A stretch of 64,000 nucleotides of DNA from Actinocatenispora rupis (GTDB lineage Bacteria; Actinomycetota; Actinomycetes; Mycobacteriales; Micromonosporaceae): the NCBI RefSeq assembly GCF_016861975.1, contig NZ_BOMB01000029.1, positions 81,311 through 145,310 of the forward strand. The letters run 5' to 3'. Under the pieces are notes generated by a model. It had not been told where the DNA came from. It worked only from the letters and a program-made list of their open reading frames with translations, and made no database searches. This document shows positions 43,716-52,638 of the stretch, piece by piece (the first letter of the stretch is position 1; every line of letters begins with the position of its first letter). A program made the position numbers and the translations under genes.

Positions 43716-43738
43716 GTTCCCTTTGGTAGCAACGGAAA
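43716..43738. repeat. TCCCTTG-N5-CAACGGA hairpin, copy after C39 peptidase
   Basis: GTTCCCTTTG-gtag-CAACGGAAACG begins two bases after the stop codon and runs directly into the following stem-loop at 43734-43773, so both form a compound 3' end. Confidence 0.6.
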
Positions 43739-43773
43739 CGTCGGCGGCGCGGACCTCGCGTCGCCGACGTTCC
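43734..43773. terminator. stem-loop between convergent C39 and MBL genes
   Basis: AACGTCGGCG (43737-43746) pairs with CGCCGACGTT (43762-43771), with flanking GGA/TCC. It occupies the 70-bp convergent gap and probably ends both transcripts. Confidence 0.78.
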
Positions 43774-43783
43774 GCGTGCCGGG

Positions 43784-44404
43784 TCAGGCGGTCCACTCCG
43801 CACGGTGCGGGGCCTCGGCGCCGATCGTGGTCGTCTCGCCGTGCCCGGTGTACACGGTGGTGTCGGCGGGCAGGGTCAGCAGCCGGCGGGTGATGGAGTC
43901 GACGATCGTGTCGAAGTCCGAGTACGACCGGCCGGTGGCGCCCGGCCCGCCCGCGAACAGCGTGTCGCCGGTGAACACCGCCCCGAGCGCCGGTACGGAC
44001 AGGCAGCAGGAACCGGGGGAGTGGCCGGGCGTGTGCAGCACCGTCACCGGTACGCCCGCGACGGTCAGCGTCTGCCCGTCGGACAGCTCGCCGTGCGGCG
44101 GCCGGTCCGGATGGGTCCGGTCCCACAGCACGCGGTCCGCGGGGTGCAGCAGGACCGGCGCGTCCACCAGCGCGGCCAGCTCCAGCGCGGCATCCACGTG
44201 GTCGTTGTGCGCGTGGGTACAGGCGATGGCGGTGACGCGGCGGCCGGCGACCAGGTCGGCGATGGCCCGCGCGTCGTGCGGCGCGTCGACCACCAGGCAC
44301 TCGTCGTCGTCACCGACCACCCAGACGTTGTTGTCGACGTCCCACCGGCCGCCGTCCAGCGCGAACACGCCGGACGTGACGGTCCGCTCGATACGGGCGC
44401 TCAC
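43784..44404 (-). CDS. MBL-fold hydrolase, mycothiol glyoxalase-II/thioesterase-like
   Basis: A 206-residue metallo-beta-lactamase-fold enzyme. Ligands: [12 protein letters not shown] (HxHxDH), [14 protein letters not shown] and TGHGETT, the glyoxalase II pattern. It overlaps the mycothiol formaldehyde dehydrogenase by 4 nt (GTGA). In actinomycetes this gene pair is the usual partner: the dehydrogenase makes S-formylmycothiol and the MBL enzyme probably hydrolyses it to formate and mycothiol. Confidence 0.9.
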   Translation of the reverse strand: MSARIERTVTSGVFALDGGRWDVDNNVWVVGDDDECLVVDAPHDARAIADLVAGRRVTAIACTHAHNDHVDAALELAALVDAPVLLHPADRVLWDRTHPDRPPHGELSDGQTLTVAGVPVTVLHTPGHSPGSCCLSVPALGAVFTGDTLFAGGPGATGRSYSDFDTIVDSITRRLLTLPADTTVYTGHGETTTIGAEAPHRAEWTA

Positions 44405-45486
44405 AGGACGACCACGCTGCGGAGTACGTCGCCGCGGCGCATCGCGCCGAACGCGTCCTCGACCCCGTCGATGCCGATCGACTCCGACACGAACCTGTCC
44501 AGCGGCAACCGACCCTGCCGGTGCAGCGCGATCAGCGCCGGGAAGTCGCGGCTCGGCAGGCAGTCGCCGTACCAGGAGGAGCGGAGCGCGCCGCCCCGGC
44601 TGAACAGGTCCAGCAGCGGCAGCTCCAGCGTCATCTCCGGCGTCGGTACGCCGACGAGGACCACCGTGCCGGCCAGGTCCCGCGCGTAGAACGCCTGCCG
44701 GTACGTCTCGGGGCGGCCGACCGCCTCGATCGCCACGTCCACACCGTTGCCGTCGGTCAACGACCGGATCGCCTCGACCGGATCCGTACTCCGGGAGTTG
44801 ACGACGTGCGTCGCGCCGAACTCGCGCGCCCAGTCCAGTTTCCGGTCGTCCACGTCGACCGCGACGATCGTGGTGGCGCCGGCCAGCCGCGCGCCGGCGA
44901 CGGCGGCGTCACCCACGCCGCCGCAGCCGAACACCGCGACCGAGTCGCCGCGGCCCACGTTGCCGGTGTTGAGCGCGGCGCCGAGACCGGCCATCACCCC
45001 GCAGCCGAGCAGCCCCGCCACCGTTGCCGGTACGGACTCGTCGACCTTCGTACACTGGCCGGCGGCGACCAGCGTCTTCTCCGCGAACGCGCCGATGCCC
45101 AGCGCCGGAGACAGCGGCGTACCGTCCGCGCGGGTCATCCGCTGCGTCGCGTTGTGGGTGGCGAAGCAGAGCCACGGCCGACCGCGCCGGCACGCCCGGC
45201 AGGTCCCGCACACGGCCCGCCAGTTCAGGATCACGAAGTCGCCGGGCGCCACCTCGGTGACACCGTCGCCGACGGCCTCCACCCGCCCCGCCGCCTCGTG
45301 TCCCAGCAGGTACGGGAACTCGTCGCCGATGCCGCCCTCCCGGTAGTGCAGGTCCGTGTGGCAGACCCCGCACGCCTCGACCCGGACGAGCGCCTCGCCC
45401 GGGCCCGGATCGGGAACGGTGATCGTCTCGACGACGACGGGTTCGTTCTTGGCCAGGGCGACGACGGCGCGTACCTGATGCGACAT
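44401..45486 (-). CDS. mscR: S-(hydroxymethyl)mycothiol dehydrogenase
   Basis: A 361-residue zinc-dependent medium-chain alcohol dehydrogenase. Catalytic zinc ligands lie in [14 protein letters not shown] and [10 protein letters not shown], and the structural zinc cysteines in [20 protein letters not shown]. The NAD fold is [18 protein letters not shown]. It oxidises the formaldehyde-mycothiol adduct to S-formylmycothiol (also acting as S-nitrosomycothiol reductase in the family). Length and motifs match the MscR/AdhE2 group. The coupled MBL gene completes formaldehyde detoxification. Confidence 0.92.
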   Translation of the reverse strand: MSHQVRAVVALAKNEPVVVETITVPDPGPGEALVRVEACGVCHTDLHYREGGIGDEFPYLLGHEAAGRVEAVGDGVTEVAPGDFVILNWRAVCGTCRACRRGRPWLCFATHNATQRMTRADGTPLSPALGIGAFAEKTLVAAGQCTKVDESVPATVAGLLGCGVMAGLGAALNTGNVGRGDSVAVFGCGGVGDAAVAGARLAGATTIVAVDVDDRKLDWAREFGATHVVNSRSTDPVEAIRSLTDGNGVDVAIEAVGRPETYRQAFYARDLAGTVVLVGVPTPEMTLELPLLDLFSRGGALRSSWYGDCLPSRDFPALIALHRQGRLPLDRFVSESIGIDGVEDAFGAMRRGDVLRSVVVL

Positions 45487-45548
45487 GACCCGATCGTCGC
45501 GGCTACCGCCCCGTCGCGCAACGACCCACGGCCATCTCCGCGTACGAC

Positions 45549-45581
45549 GGCGCCCGGCGTCCACAGTGGAGGCCGGGCGCC
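45549..45581. terminator. terminator hairpin built around the GTCCACAGTGGA palindrome (copy 4)
   Basis: Arms GGCGCCCGGC (45549-45558) and GCCGGGCGCC (45572-45581) enclose TCCACAGTGGA, giving a 10-bp stem that continues, after a G-G mismatch, through the dispersed palindrome. It is 14 bp past the stop of the minus-strand secreted protein gene. This copy shows the palindrome used inside a terminator-like structure. Confidence 0.82.
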
Positions 45582-45594
45582 GGTCGCCGGTACG

Positions 45595-46737
45595 TCAGGA
45601 GCTGACGCGCCGCGGGCCCATCTTGAAGATGGCGAACGTGTCGTAGATGGCCGGGCCGGCGGAGTTGCCGTCCGCGGTCGTCTTGTACGACGTCTCCGCG
45701 CCCACCCAGCCGCGGAACCGACCCTTGTCGTCGATGACCTGGAGCATCGGCTTCACGTGCGAGTTGAGCTTGTAGCACGACTGTCCGGTCTTCGGACGGT
45801 AACCCAGGCACCGGAACCAGTGCTCGTACGCGTCGCGCCGGTCGCCGCCGAAGTGCGCCAGGTAGTAGTTGATGGTGGCGCTGGACTTGGTGTCACCCGG
45901 CGGGTAGTAGCGGCAGCCGTTGCCGGGCGCCGTCTTCGTGGTCGCGCCGAGGCAGCGGCCGTCCTTGCACCGGTGGAACACCGACAACCCCAGCGAACTG
46001 CCCCCGCCGGTACGCTTGCCCGCGCTGATCCCGCTGTACACGTACCGGTAGTTGACGCGGTTGGCGGACTGCATCAGCGTCGCGGCCGAGGCGTTCGCGG
46101 AGAGGCTGGCGTTGGAGCCGAAGCCGTAGCCGCCGGTGGCGGTGTAGCCGCGGCCGACGCCCGCCCAGACCAGCTCGACCAGGCTGCCGTCGGTCGACCC
46201 GTTCGTCTTCCTCACCCGGGCGACGGTCCACTTCTCCTGCACGTACTTGGATCCGCTCGGCCAGGCGACCGTCAGCGCCGACCCGTTCACCACGTACTTG
46301 CCGTGCGCGGTCTCGGTCGGGCGGGACAGGAACCGCTTCATCGTGCGGGTGTAGCACCGGGTGGCGCCGCAGCCGGACGCCGCGACCGGCGTGTCCACCC
46401 GGATGTCGCGCCGGCTGTTCTGGTTCCAGCGCCACCAGGTACCGGTGACCGTGCCGTCGGACGGATGGAAGGTGTAGTAACCGATCCGCTCCCAGTTCGT
46501 GGTCCTGCCGGCGAAGAACGAGCCGACGCTGACCACGAAGTTCGTCTTGCCGCCGGGCAGCGCGTGCGCGGCGCGGGTGCTGGCACTCGCCGGCTGCGCG
46601 GCGGCCCCGATGGGCGCCGGCTGGGCCGCGGCACCGCCGGACACCGTACCGAGTCCGACGAGGACGGTGACGACCGCGGCGGCGCCGGCTGCCGCCCGGC
46701 CTCGCCACCGCGTCCGGGGACTGTGGGTCTTCCTCAT
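45595..46737 (-). CDS. secreted protein of unknown function
   Basis: A 380-residue exported protein. The N-terminus has a twin-arginine-like and hydrophobic signal (WRGRAAAGAAAVVTVLVGLG), with mature residues from about APIGAAAQPA. The body is aromatic and beta-rich (NWERIGYYTFHPSDGTVTGT, WWRWNQNSR, GKYVVNGSALTVAWPSG) with eight or so cysteines, consistent with a disulfide-stabilised extracellular domain. I do not recognise the family; homologous secreted actinobacterial hypothetical proteins share the GYYTFHPSDGTVTG pattern. TAGGAGG precedes the ATG. Confidence 0.7.
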   Translation of the reverse strand: MRKTHSPRTRWRGRAAAGAAAVVTVLVGLGTVSGGAAAQPAPIGAAAQPASASTRAAHALPGGKTNFVVSVGSFFAGRTTNWERIGYYTFHPSDGTVTGTWWRWNQNSRRDIRVDTPVAASGCGATRCYTRTMKRFLSRPTETAHGKYVVNGSALTVAWPSGSKYVQEKWTVARVRKTNGSTDGSLVELVWAGVGRGYTATGGYGFGSNASLSANASAATLMQSANRVNYRYVYSGISAGKRTGGGSSLGLSVFHRCKDGRCLGATTKTAPGNGCRYYPPGDTKSSATINYYLAHFGGDRRDAYEHWFRCLGYRPKTGQSCYKLNSHVKPMLQVIDDKGRFRGWVGAETSYKTTADGNSAGPAIYDTFAIFKMGPRRVSS

Positions 46738-46941
46738 GTACGCCTCCTACCGCGGACGTCCGTCCGCGCGGATGGTCGATCGTGTCGCGGCCGCGCGAGG
46801 GTACGCACGGCCGGACGTGACGGGATCATCGTGCCGCCGGACCGCCCGTCTTCGGACCGATTCCGGGCAGTGAGCGGACATCGAGTCTCGGCCATGCCGC
46901 CCGACATGTACAGCCCGCGGTGAGGGACTTGTTAGAGCCGG

Positions 46942-47745
46942 TCACGGGACGAGCAGGCGCCGTATCGCGGTCGGCGTGTGCCCCACGTGGTCCCGCACCG
47001 TACGGGTCAGGTGCGCCTGGTCGGCGAAGCCGAGGTCGGCGGCGAGTACGGCGAGGCTCGGCGTACCGGCCTCGATCCGGTCCAGGGCGCGCGCCACCCG
47101 CACCCGGTTCCGGTACCGGGTGAGCGGCACGCCCAGCTCGCGGCTGCACGCCCGACTCAGCCGGTACGGCGAGACGCCGAGGTACGCGGCGAGCGGCAGC
47201 AGCCCCGCGGCGGCGGGATGGTCCGCGCCGATCGCGGCGCGGGCGGCGGCCACCAGCGCGCGGTCCCGCGACGCGCCCCGGCCCGGGACCGCGCCGGCCA
47301 CGACGCGGCGGGCGATGCCGGCGACGAGGGCGACCAGGCTCTCCGCCCCCGCGTACCCGACGTCGCCGGTGCGGGCGGCGAGCAGCAGCCGCCGGTGCGC
47401 CAGGTCGAGCCGCGCGTCCACGTACAGGTCGGAGGTGTGGGGGTGTGCGGTGTCCCCGGCGAGACCGCGCCACAGCGCCGGGGTCAGCGTGATCGACGTA
47501 CAGGTGTCGCCGCCGGCCGGGTGCGCGAAGCGTTCCTCCTCGCCCCGCAACCCCAGATATCCGACCGTACGGTCGAGGTCGGTGTCCGCGCCGCGCACCC
47601 TTCGCCGGAAGCCACCCCGCCGTACGAGCACGATCCGGACGTCGTCGCGCGGGGTCTCCGTCGACCAGCCGCGGTGGTCGTCGCGGCAGGTCACCGCGGT
47701 GACGGCGAAGTCGGGGTGGTCGGCCAGCCCGGCGAAGGTGAGCAC
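46942..47745 (-). CDS. AraC-family transcriptional regulator
   Basis: A 267-residue regulator. An N-terminal cupin-like sensing part is followed by the two AraC HTH motifs: LAAYLGVSPYRLSRACSRELGVPLTRYRNRVRVARALDRI and LAVLAADLGFADQAHLTRTVRDHVGHTPTAIRRLL. The GTG start at 47745 is divergent from the SRPBCC gene, from which it is separated by a 223-bp region holding a large palindrome. Confidence 0.9.
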   Translation of the reverse strand: MLTFAGLADHPDFAVTAVTCRDDHRGWSTETPRDDVRIVLVRRGGFRRRVRGADTDLDRTVGYLGLRGEEERFAHPAGGDTCTSITLTPALWRGLAGDTAHPHTSDLYVDARLDLAHRRLLLAARTGDVGYAGAESLVALVAGIARRVVAGAVPGRGASRDRALVAAARAAIGADHPAAAGLLPLAAYLGVSPYRLSRACSRELGVPLTRYRNRVRVARALDRIEAGTPSLAVLAADLGFADQAHLTRTVRDHVGHTPTAIRRLLVP

Positions 47746-47878
47746 GCCCGCAGGCTATGCCGGGGGTGTGTCGACGCCGCAAGGATCGACAAGACGACGC
47801 CGGGCGGTCCGGGCGAGGCTGTGCGGGAACCCGGGCGGGACGACCGTCCGGGTCCGTACCGGCGCGATCCGGTGACCG

Positions 47879-47924
47879 CCGGCGTGCCGGAAACGGCTCC
47901 GTTGCGCCGTTTCCGGCACGCCGG
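47879..47924. promoter_or_regulatory. perfect 18-bp-stem palindrome in the AraC-SRPBCC divergent region
   Basis: CCGGCGTGCCGGAAACGG (47879-47896) and its exact complement (47907-47924) surround CTCCGTTGCG. It lies 45 bp before the SRPBCC start and about 130 bp from the AraC start. It is not at a gene 3' end, so a regulatory role (operator, attenuator) or a mobile repeat is more likely than termination. Confidence 0.75.
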
Positions 47925-47968
47925 ACGATCTGGTCGCGTCGTACCCATTGATCGGAGGGATCCTCACC

Positions 47969-48388
47969 ATGGCAACCATCTCGCGGGAGATCCGCATCGA
48001 CGCCGGCGCGGCGGACGTGTGGGCGGTGATCGGCGACTTCGCCGCCGGACCGCGCCGCATGGCGCCCGACCTCGTACTCGACAGCCACGTCGACGGCGAC
48101 TGCCGGGTCGTCACGTTCGCCGACGGCACCATCGCCCGCGAACGCCTCGTCACCGTCGACCACCCCACCCGCCGCATCGTGTACTCCGTCGTCGGTGACA
48201 CCGTGCGCCCGGTGCACGACAACGCGGTGATGCAGGTGGTCCCGGACGGACCGGACGCCTGCCGCTTCGTCTGGACCCGCGACGTACTCCCGGACGACCT
48301 CGCGCCGTTCATGGACACCGCCATGACCACCGCCCTCCCCGTCATCGCCCGCACCCTGAGCCGCCGGCCCGGATCCGGTGCGGCCTAG
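47969..48388 (+). CDS. SRPBCC-family protein
   Basis: A 139-residue START/Bet v1-like fold protein: EIRIDAGAADVWAVIGDFAAGP at the start and a long C-terminal helix (PFMDTAMTTALPVIARTL), with DHPTRRIVYSVVGDTV between. These bind hydrophobic ligands or act as cyclases; the substrate is unknown. A GGAGGG box lies 10 nt before the ATG. Divergent from the AraC regulator, its likely controller. Confidence 0.85.
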   Translation: MATISREIRIDAGAADVWAVIGDFAAGPRRMAPDLVLDSHVDGDCRVVTFADGTIARERLVTVDHPTRRIVYSVVGDTVRPVHDNAVMQVVPDGPDACRFVWTRDVLPDDLAPFMDTAMTTALPVIARTLSRRPGSGAA

Positions 48389-48398
48389 GGTTCCGAGG

Positions 48399-49139
48399 GT
48401 GGACGGTGACACGGAACGGTACGTGGGCGATGTCGCGGCGGTGGCGGCCGCGGCGCTGGGCCCCGGCCTGGTCGGCGCGTACCTGCACGGGTCCGCGGTA
48501 CTCGGCGGGTTCGACGTACGCCGCAGCGACGTGGACGTGCTCGTGGTGTGCGCCGGCCCGCTGCCCGCGGCAGTACGGGCGGTCCTCGCGGACGGGCTCC
48601 GCGCCGACCTCCTGCCGTGTCCCGCGACGGGCCTCGAACTGAGCGTCGTCACGCTCGCCGCGGCCCGCCACCCCACCGCGCGCCCGGCGTACGAGGTGCA
48701 CGTGACGACGGCGGCCGGTGACGCCAAGGTCGTGCACGGTGACGGTCAGGACGGCGATCCCGACCTCGTCCTGCACTTCGCGGTCTGCCGTACGGCCGGG
48801 CGGCCGGTCGGGTCCGCCGCACCGGTGGCCGACGTGTTCGCGCCGGTACCCGACGGTCTGGTCCGCGCCCAGCTGGCCGACGAGTTGCGCTGGGCCGCGC
48901 ACGCGCCCGGGGAGTACGCGGTGCTCAATGCCTGCCGCGCCTGGCGGTTCGCCGTCGACGGCGCGATCGTGTCCAAAGTGGACGGTGGCCGGTGGGCTCT
49001 GGACCGGCTCTCCGGTACGGACCGCGGCCTGGTTCGCGCCGCCCTCGACCGGCAGCTCTCCCGCCCCGCCACGGACCTCGACCCGGAAGCGGTCCACCGG
49101 TACGTGCACGGCGTCCTGCCCCGCCTCACCGCGCCCTGA
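48399..49139 (+). CDS. AadA-like aminoglycoside/nucleotidyltransferase-domain protein
   Basis: A 246-residue protein. The nucleotidyltransferase motif GSxxxGxxxxxSDxDxxV is present as LHGSAVLGGFDVRRSDVDVLVV near residue 31, with catalytic acidic residues in SDVD. The C-terminal half (DELRWAAHAPGEYAVLNACRAWRFAVDGAIVSKVDGGRWALD) matches the DUF4111 domain of AadA-type adenylyltransferases. It may modify an aminoglycoside-like substrate; whether it confers resistance is not shown. The start is 10 bp after the SRPBCC stop, so the genes may be co-transcribed. Confidence 0.82.
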   Translation: MDGDTERYVGDVAAVAAAALGPGLVGAYLHGSAVLGGFDVRRSDVDVLVVCAGPLPAAVRAVLADGLRADLLPCPATGLELSVVTLAAARHPTARPAYEVHVTTAAGDAKVVHGDGQDGDPDLVLHFAVCRTAGRPVGSAAPVADVFAPVPDGLVRAQLADELRWAAHAPGEYAVLNACRAWRFAVDGAIVSKVDGGRWALDRLSGTDRGLVRAALDRQLSRPATDLDPEAVHRYVHGVLPRLTAP

Positions 49140-49302
49140 CCGCGGCTGCATCGGTTGCCGTGCCGCGTAACGGAAGCAGGGCGAGACGAGGTGGCGTGCG
49201 CCGCCACCGGCGGAGCGTGCGTGTTACCTCCGGGCCTTGGCGGTCGTCGTAGGGGTGGCGGCGCGGTGCCGGTCGCCGTGGGTACCGAAAAAAGGGGCGC
49301 TC

Positions 49303-49683
49303 ATGAACCTCGTGCTGTGGATCGTCGCCGGGCTGCTGGCCGCCGTGTTCCTGTTCGCCGGCGGCAACAAGCTGTTCGTCTCGCGGGAGAGGCTGGCGGC
49401 GGCGCCCGGTGGGGCGTGGGTCAACGGGTTCACGCCCGGCGCGGTCAAGGCCCTCGGCGCCGTCGAGGTACTCGGGGCCGTCGGCCTGGTGCTGCCCGCC
49501 GCGCTCGGCATCGCCCCGGTACTCGTCCCGCTCGCGGCGGTGGGGCTGGGCGTGATCATGATCGGGGCGGCGATCGTGACGTTCCGCCTGAACGAGGCCA
49601 AACACGCGGTACTGAACCTGGCGTACCTGGCGCTCATCGCGTTCGTGGCGCTGGGCCGGTTCGCGTTCGCCCCGTTCGCCTGA
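49303..49683 (+). CDS. DoxX-family membrane protein
   Basis: A 126-residue protein with four TM helices (LWIVAGLLAAVFLFAGGNKLF, LGAVEVLGAVGLVLPAALG, VLVPLAAVGLGVIMIGAAIV, LNLAYLALIAFVALGRF), the DoxX/DoxD-like layout with FAGGNKL in helix 1. Members are implicated in oxidative stress or respiratory complexes. AAAGGGG precedes the ATG. A degenerate TCCGTTA-CAACCG repeat lies in the upstream gap (about 49151-49175). Confidence 0.85.
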   Translation: MNLVLWIVAGLLAAVFLFAGGNKLFVSRERLAAAPGGAWVNGFTPGAVKALGAVEVLGAVGLVLPAALGIAPVLVPLAAVGLGVIMIGAAIVTFRLNEAKHAVLNLAYLALIAFVALGRFAFAPFA

Positions 49684-49803
49684 CGCACCGCGGCTACCGG
49701 CCGCCCGCCCCGGCCCGTTCGCCGCGGGCGCGGCCGGATCGCCTGCCGGACAACGGATCCGCGGCACGAGCGGCGGTGTGCCGGTGACCACCGCGGTGAC
49801 GGA

Positions 49804-50304
49804 TCAGGGGGCGCCGAGGTCGCGGCGCCAGTCGTTGCTGCGCATCCACCGACCCGGCGGGTACTCGAAGTCGGTGGCGCCGAGCAGGGTGAAGCCGGCG
49901 CGGCGGCAGACGGCGTTGGAGCCCTCGTTGGCCACGCTCGGGAACGCGTGCAGGAAGCGGTGCCGGCCGTCGGCGCGCGCGGCGGCGACCACGGCCAGCA
50001 CCGCGGCGGTCGCCACCCCGCGCCCCTGGTACTCGGGCAGCACGTTCCAGCCCGACTCGTACACGGGGGTGTCGTGCCACTGGCGGCTCCAGTAGGCGAC
50101 GCTGCCGGCGGGTGTGCCGTCGGGCAGTTCGATGCGGTACATCCGCCCGCCGGGCAGCGCGAGGTACCGCCGGTGCCGCGCCTCGACCTGGGCGGCGGTC
50201 TCCGGCCCGCCGACGTACCGGCGCATGTCGGGGGTGTTGATCCGGCGCAACAGAGCCAGGTCGGCCTCGGACCACGGTACGAGCCGGACCGGTGCGGTTT
50301 CCAT
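49804..50304 (-). CDS. GNAT-family N-acetyltransferase
   Basis: A 166-residue acetyltransferase. The acetyl-CoA pyrophosphate loop is VLPEYQGRGVATAAVLAVVAAARADG (Q/RxxGxG/A form), and the late NEGSNAVCRRAGFTLLGATDFEY fits the RimJ/RimL-like branch. Substrate unknown. Start ATG at 50304. Confidence 0.88.
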   Translation of the reverse strand: METAPVRLVPWSEADLALLRRINTPDMRRYVGGPETAAQVEARHRRYLALPGGRMYRIELPDGTPAGSVAYWSRQWHDTPVYESGWNVLPEYQGRGVATAAVLAVVAAARADGRHRFLHAFPSVANEGSNAVCRRAGFTLLGATDFEYPPGRWMRSNDWRRDLGAP

Positions 50305-50352
50305 CCACCCACCCTCGCGCCGCCTCGCCGGCGCGGCAACCGGATTCCACGA

Positions 50353-51168
50353 TCAGCCGCGCGGCAACGGAAGTACGGTGCCGAGGTCGGCCGTCGGGTC
50401 CGCCAGCCCGTCGAGTACGCCGAGGGCCGCTCGGGCGACGGGCGTGTCGGCGCCGGTGTCGAGCGCGAGGCGCAGGTCCTTCGCCGCCCACGCCACCGGG
50501 AACGCCGCCGTGGTACTGGTCCCCCGGGCGAGCAGTGCGGCCAGCGGCCCGGCACCGAGAACGCCGAGCACCTCGTCCGTCGGTACGCCGAGGGTCTGCC
50601 CGACGGACAGCGCGTCGCCGAGCGCGGCCAGGCCGGCGACCAGCGCGGTGTTGACGACGAGCTTCAGCGCTGAGCCGGCACCGAGCGGCCCGCACCGGCG
50701 TACGGTGCCGACCGGGGCGAGCAGCTCGGCCGCGGTGTCCAGCGCGGCGTCGGTGCCGCCGGCCAGGAGGGTGAGCCGGCCCGCCGCCGCGGCGTCCACG
50801 CTGCCGACCATCGGCGCGTCCACGAGGTCCACATCGGACAGTCGGGATGCCAGTCGCCGCACGGTATCCGGCCCGATCGTACCGAGCTGCGCGAGTGTCG
50901 TACCGGGGGCGAGGGCGGCGGCCGCGCCGTCCGGGCCGAAGAGTACGGCGTCGAGCGCGGTCTCGTCGGCGAGCGTCGTCACGACCAGCCGCGCGCCCGC
51001 GACCGCCTCGGCCGGGGTGGCCGCCGCGACCGCACCGGCCCGTACCGCAGCGTCGGTGCGCGCGGCCGTCCGGTTCCACACCCGTACCGGGTGGCGGGTG
51101 GCCAGCCGCGCCGCGACCGCTGCACCCATCCGCCCGGTGCCCAGCACCGCGACGCGCGCCTCAGCCAC
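50353..51168 (-). CDS. NAD(P)-dependent beta-hydroxyacid dehydrogenase (6PGDH/HIBADH-like)
   Basis: A 271-residue oxidoreductase: N-terminal VAVLGTGRMGAAVAARLATRHPVRVWNRT Rossmann motif, the substrate-binding DLVDAPMVGSVDAAAAGRLTLLAGG, and the catalytic Lys in GAGSALKLVVNTALVAGLAALGDAL. It resembles imine reductase / 3-hydroxyisobutyrate dehydrogenase relatives. The GTG overlaps the RidA stop by 8 nt, so the two are co-translated. Confidence 0.88.
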   Translation of the reverse strand: MAEARVAVLGTGRMGAAVAARLATRHPVRVWNRTAARTDAAVRAGAVAAATPAEAVAGARLVVTTLADETALDAVLFGPDGAAAALAPGTTLAQLGTIGPDTVRRLASRLSDVDLVDAPMVGSVDAAAAGRLTLLAGGTDAALDTAAELLAPVGTVRRCGPLGAGSALKLVVNTALVAGLAALGDALSVGQTLGVPTDEVLGVLGAGPLAALLARGTSTTAAFPVAWAAKDLRLALDTGADTPVARAALGVLDGLADPTADLGTVLPLPRG

Positions 51169-51568
51169 GGTCGGTCCCGGCCGCGGCGAGCACCTCGACC
51201 TCCAGTACGGCGCCGGGCTTGAACAACCGGCTCACCTGCACCGTCGTACTCGCCGGCCGCTGCGGCAGGTACTTCGCGCGGACCGCGCCGTACGCGGGGA
51301 GGTCGGCGAGGTCGGTCACGAACGTGCGCACGTGCAGCACGTCCGCGAACGTGGCGCCGTGCGCGGCCAGGATTCCCCCGATCATCTCCAGCACGTACTC
51401 GCTCTGCGCGGCCATGTCGCCCGGTGCCACGACCGCGCCGGTGTCGTCGGCCGCGATCTGTCCGGACAGGACCAGGAGCGCACCCGCGCCCAGGTCCAGC
51501 CGCGCCACATGGCTGTACGGTCCGGCCGGCGCGGCCACCCCGACCGGGTTGTCCAGAGTCACGTTCAT
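51161..51568 (-). CDS. RidA-family protein (enamine/imine deaminase)
   Basis: A 135-residue RidA/YjgF protein. Characteristic segments: PAGPYSHVARLDLGAGALLVLSGQIA, NIGGIL-like EMIGGILAAHGATFADVLHVRTFVTDL and the C-terminal LFKPGAVLEVEVLAA, with the Arg in VRTFV that binds the carboxylate. It hydrolyses reactive enamine/imine intermediates. Co-translated with the dehydrogenase and divergent from the LysR regulator, suggesting an amine or imine catabolic pair. Confidence 0.9.
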   Translation of the reverse strand: MNVTLDNPVGVAAPAGPYSHVARLDLGAGALLVLSGQIAADDTGAVVAPGDMAAQSEYVLEMIGGILAAHGATFADVLHVRTFVTDLADLPAYGAVRAKYLPQRPASTTVQVSRLFKPGAVLEVEVLAAAGTDRG

Positions 51569-51677
51569 CGTCGGATGTCCTTCCACGACTGGGTGTCCGG
51601 GCCCAGCGTAGGAGCGGCACACGTATGCGACCAACGAATGTGTGGCATGGCTGCGATGCGCGACTAGCATGGCCATC

Positions 51678-52577
51678 ATGCAGGTACAGGGGTTGCGGGT
51701 GTTCCGGGAAGTGGCCCGGCACGGGTCGATCACCGCGGCCGCGCGGACCCTCGCGTACACGCAGTCGGCGGTGTCGCGCCAGATCGCCGCTCTCGAAGCC
51801 GACGTCGGCGCGACCCTGCTCGACCGGGCCGCCCGCGGCGTCACGCTCACCGAGGCCGGGCGCTGCCTGCTCGACCACGCCGACGCCGTACTCGACCGGC
51901 TCGACGTGGCGCGCCGGGACATCGCCGCCCTCCGCGACCTCGGCGCCGGCCGGATCAGGATCGGCGCGTTCGCGACCGCCATGGCCGCGCTGGTGCCGCG
52001 CGCCGTCGCCGCGTTCCAGGCCGAACACCCCGCCGTCGCCGTACACCTCGTCGAAGGGCTCACCCCCCGACTCCTCGAACGGATCGCCGACGGTGACGCC
52101 GACATCGCCGTCGTCAGCTCACCGCCCGACGACCCGCCCGACCACACCCGGTACCGGCTGCACCACCTGCTCGACGAGCGCCTGCTCGTCGCCGTACCGC
52201 GGGACCACCGACTCGCCCGCCGCCGTCAGGTACGCGCCGCCGAACTCGCCGGCGAGTCGTTCATCGCCGGATCCGCCGACGCCGAACAGACCCTGCTCCG
52301 CGCCACCCTGCCCGCCGGCTGGACGCCGCGCGTCGACATCGTCGTCCGCGAATGGACCGGCAAGCTCGGCTGCGTCGCCGCCGGCCTCGGCATCGCGCTC
52401 GTTCCCGCCCTCGCCGTCCGCGCCACCCCCGCCGACCTCGCGCTGATCCGGCTCCGCGACGCCTCGGTACGCCGGATCCACGCCGTCACCGCGGCCGGCC
52501 GCACCCCGCCCGCCGCCGTACCGGCGCTGCTCCGCCAGCTCCGCGCCGCCGCCCCCACCCTCACCGCCCGCCGCTGA
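51678..52577 (+). CDS. LysR-family transcriptional regulator
   Basis: A 299-residue regulator. N-terminal HTH: LRVFREVARHGSITAAARTLAYTQSAVSRQIAALEADVGATLLDRAARGVTLTEAG; then the periplasmic-binding-like effector domain (GAGRIRIGAFATAMAALVPRAVAAFQAEHPAVAV). An ATG nine bases upstream (51669) is an alternative; neither has a Shine-Dalgarno, and TAGCAT nearby may be a -10 for a leaderless mRNA. Divergent from RidA, its likely target. Confidence 0.92.
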   Translation: MQVQGLRVFREVARHGSITAAARTLAYTQSAVSRQIAALEADVGATLLDRAARGVTLTEAGRCLLDHADAVLDRLDVARRDIAALRDLGAGRIRIGAFATAMAALVPRAVAAFQAEHPAVAVHLVEGLTPRLLERIADGDADIAVVSSPPDDPPDHTRYRLHHLLDERLLVAVPRDHRLARRRQVRAAELAGESFIAGSADAEQTLLRATLPAGWTPRVDIVVREWTGKLGCVAAGLGIALVPALAVRATPADLALIRLRDASVRRIHAVTAAGRTPPAAVPALLRQLRAAAPTLTARR

Positions 52578-52610
52578 CGACGGAGTACTCGGGGGTGCCC
52601 AGCGACACCT

Positions 52611-52634
52611 GATTCGCTTGCGGGGCAACGGTTA
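52611..52634. repeat. TCCCTTG-N5-CAACGGA hairpin, convergent copy
   Basis: GATTCGCTTG-cgggg-CAACGGTTACC, in the 61-bp gap between convergent LysR and flavodoxin-family genes, the only structured sequence there. Confidence 0.55.
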
Positions 52635-52638
52635 CCGG

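Noticed and set aside
48399..49139. Confirmed aminoglycoside resistance gene
   Set aside because: The nucleotidyltransferase motif and DUF4111-like half support AadA-like fold only; substrate and resistance cannot be inferred from sequence alone.
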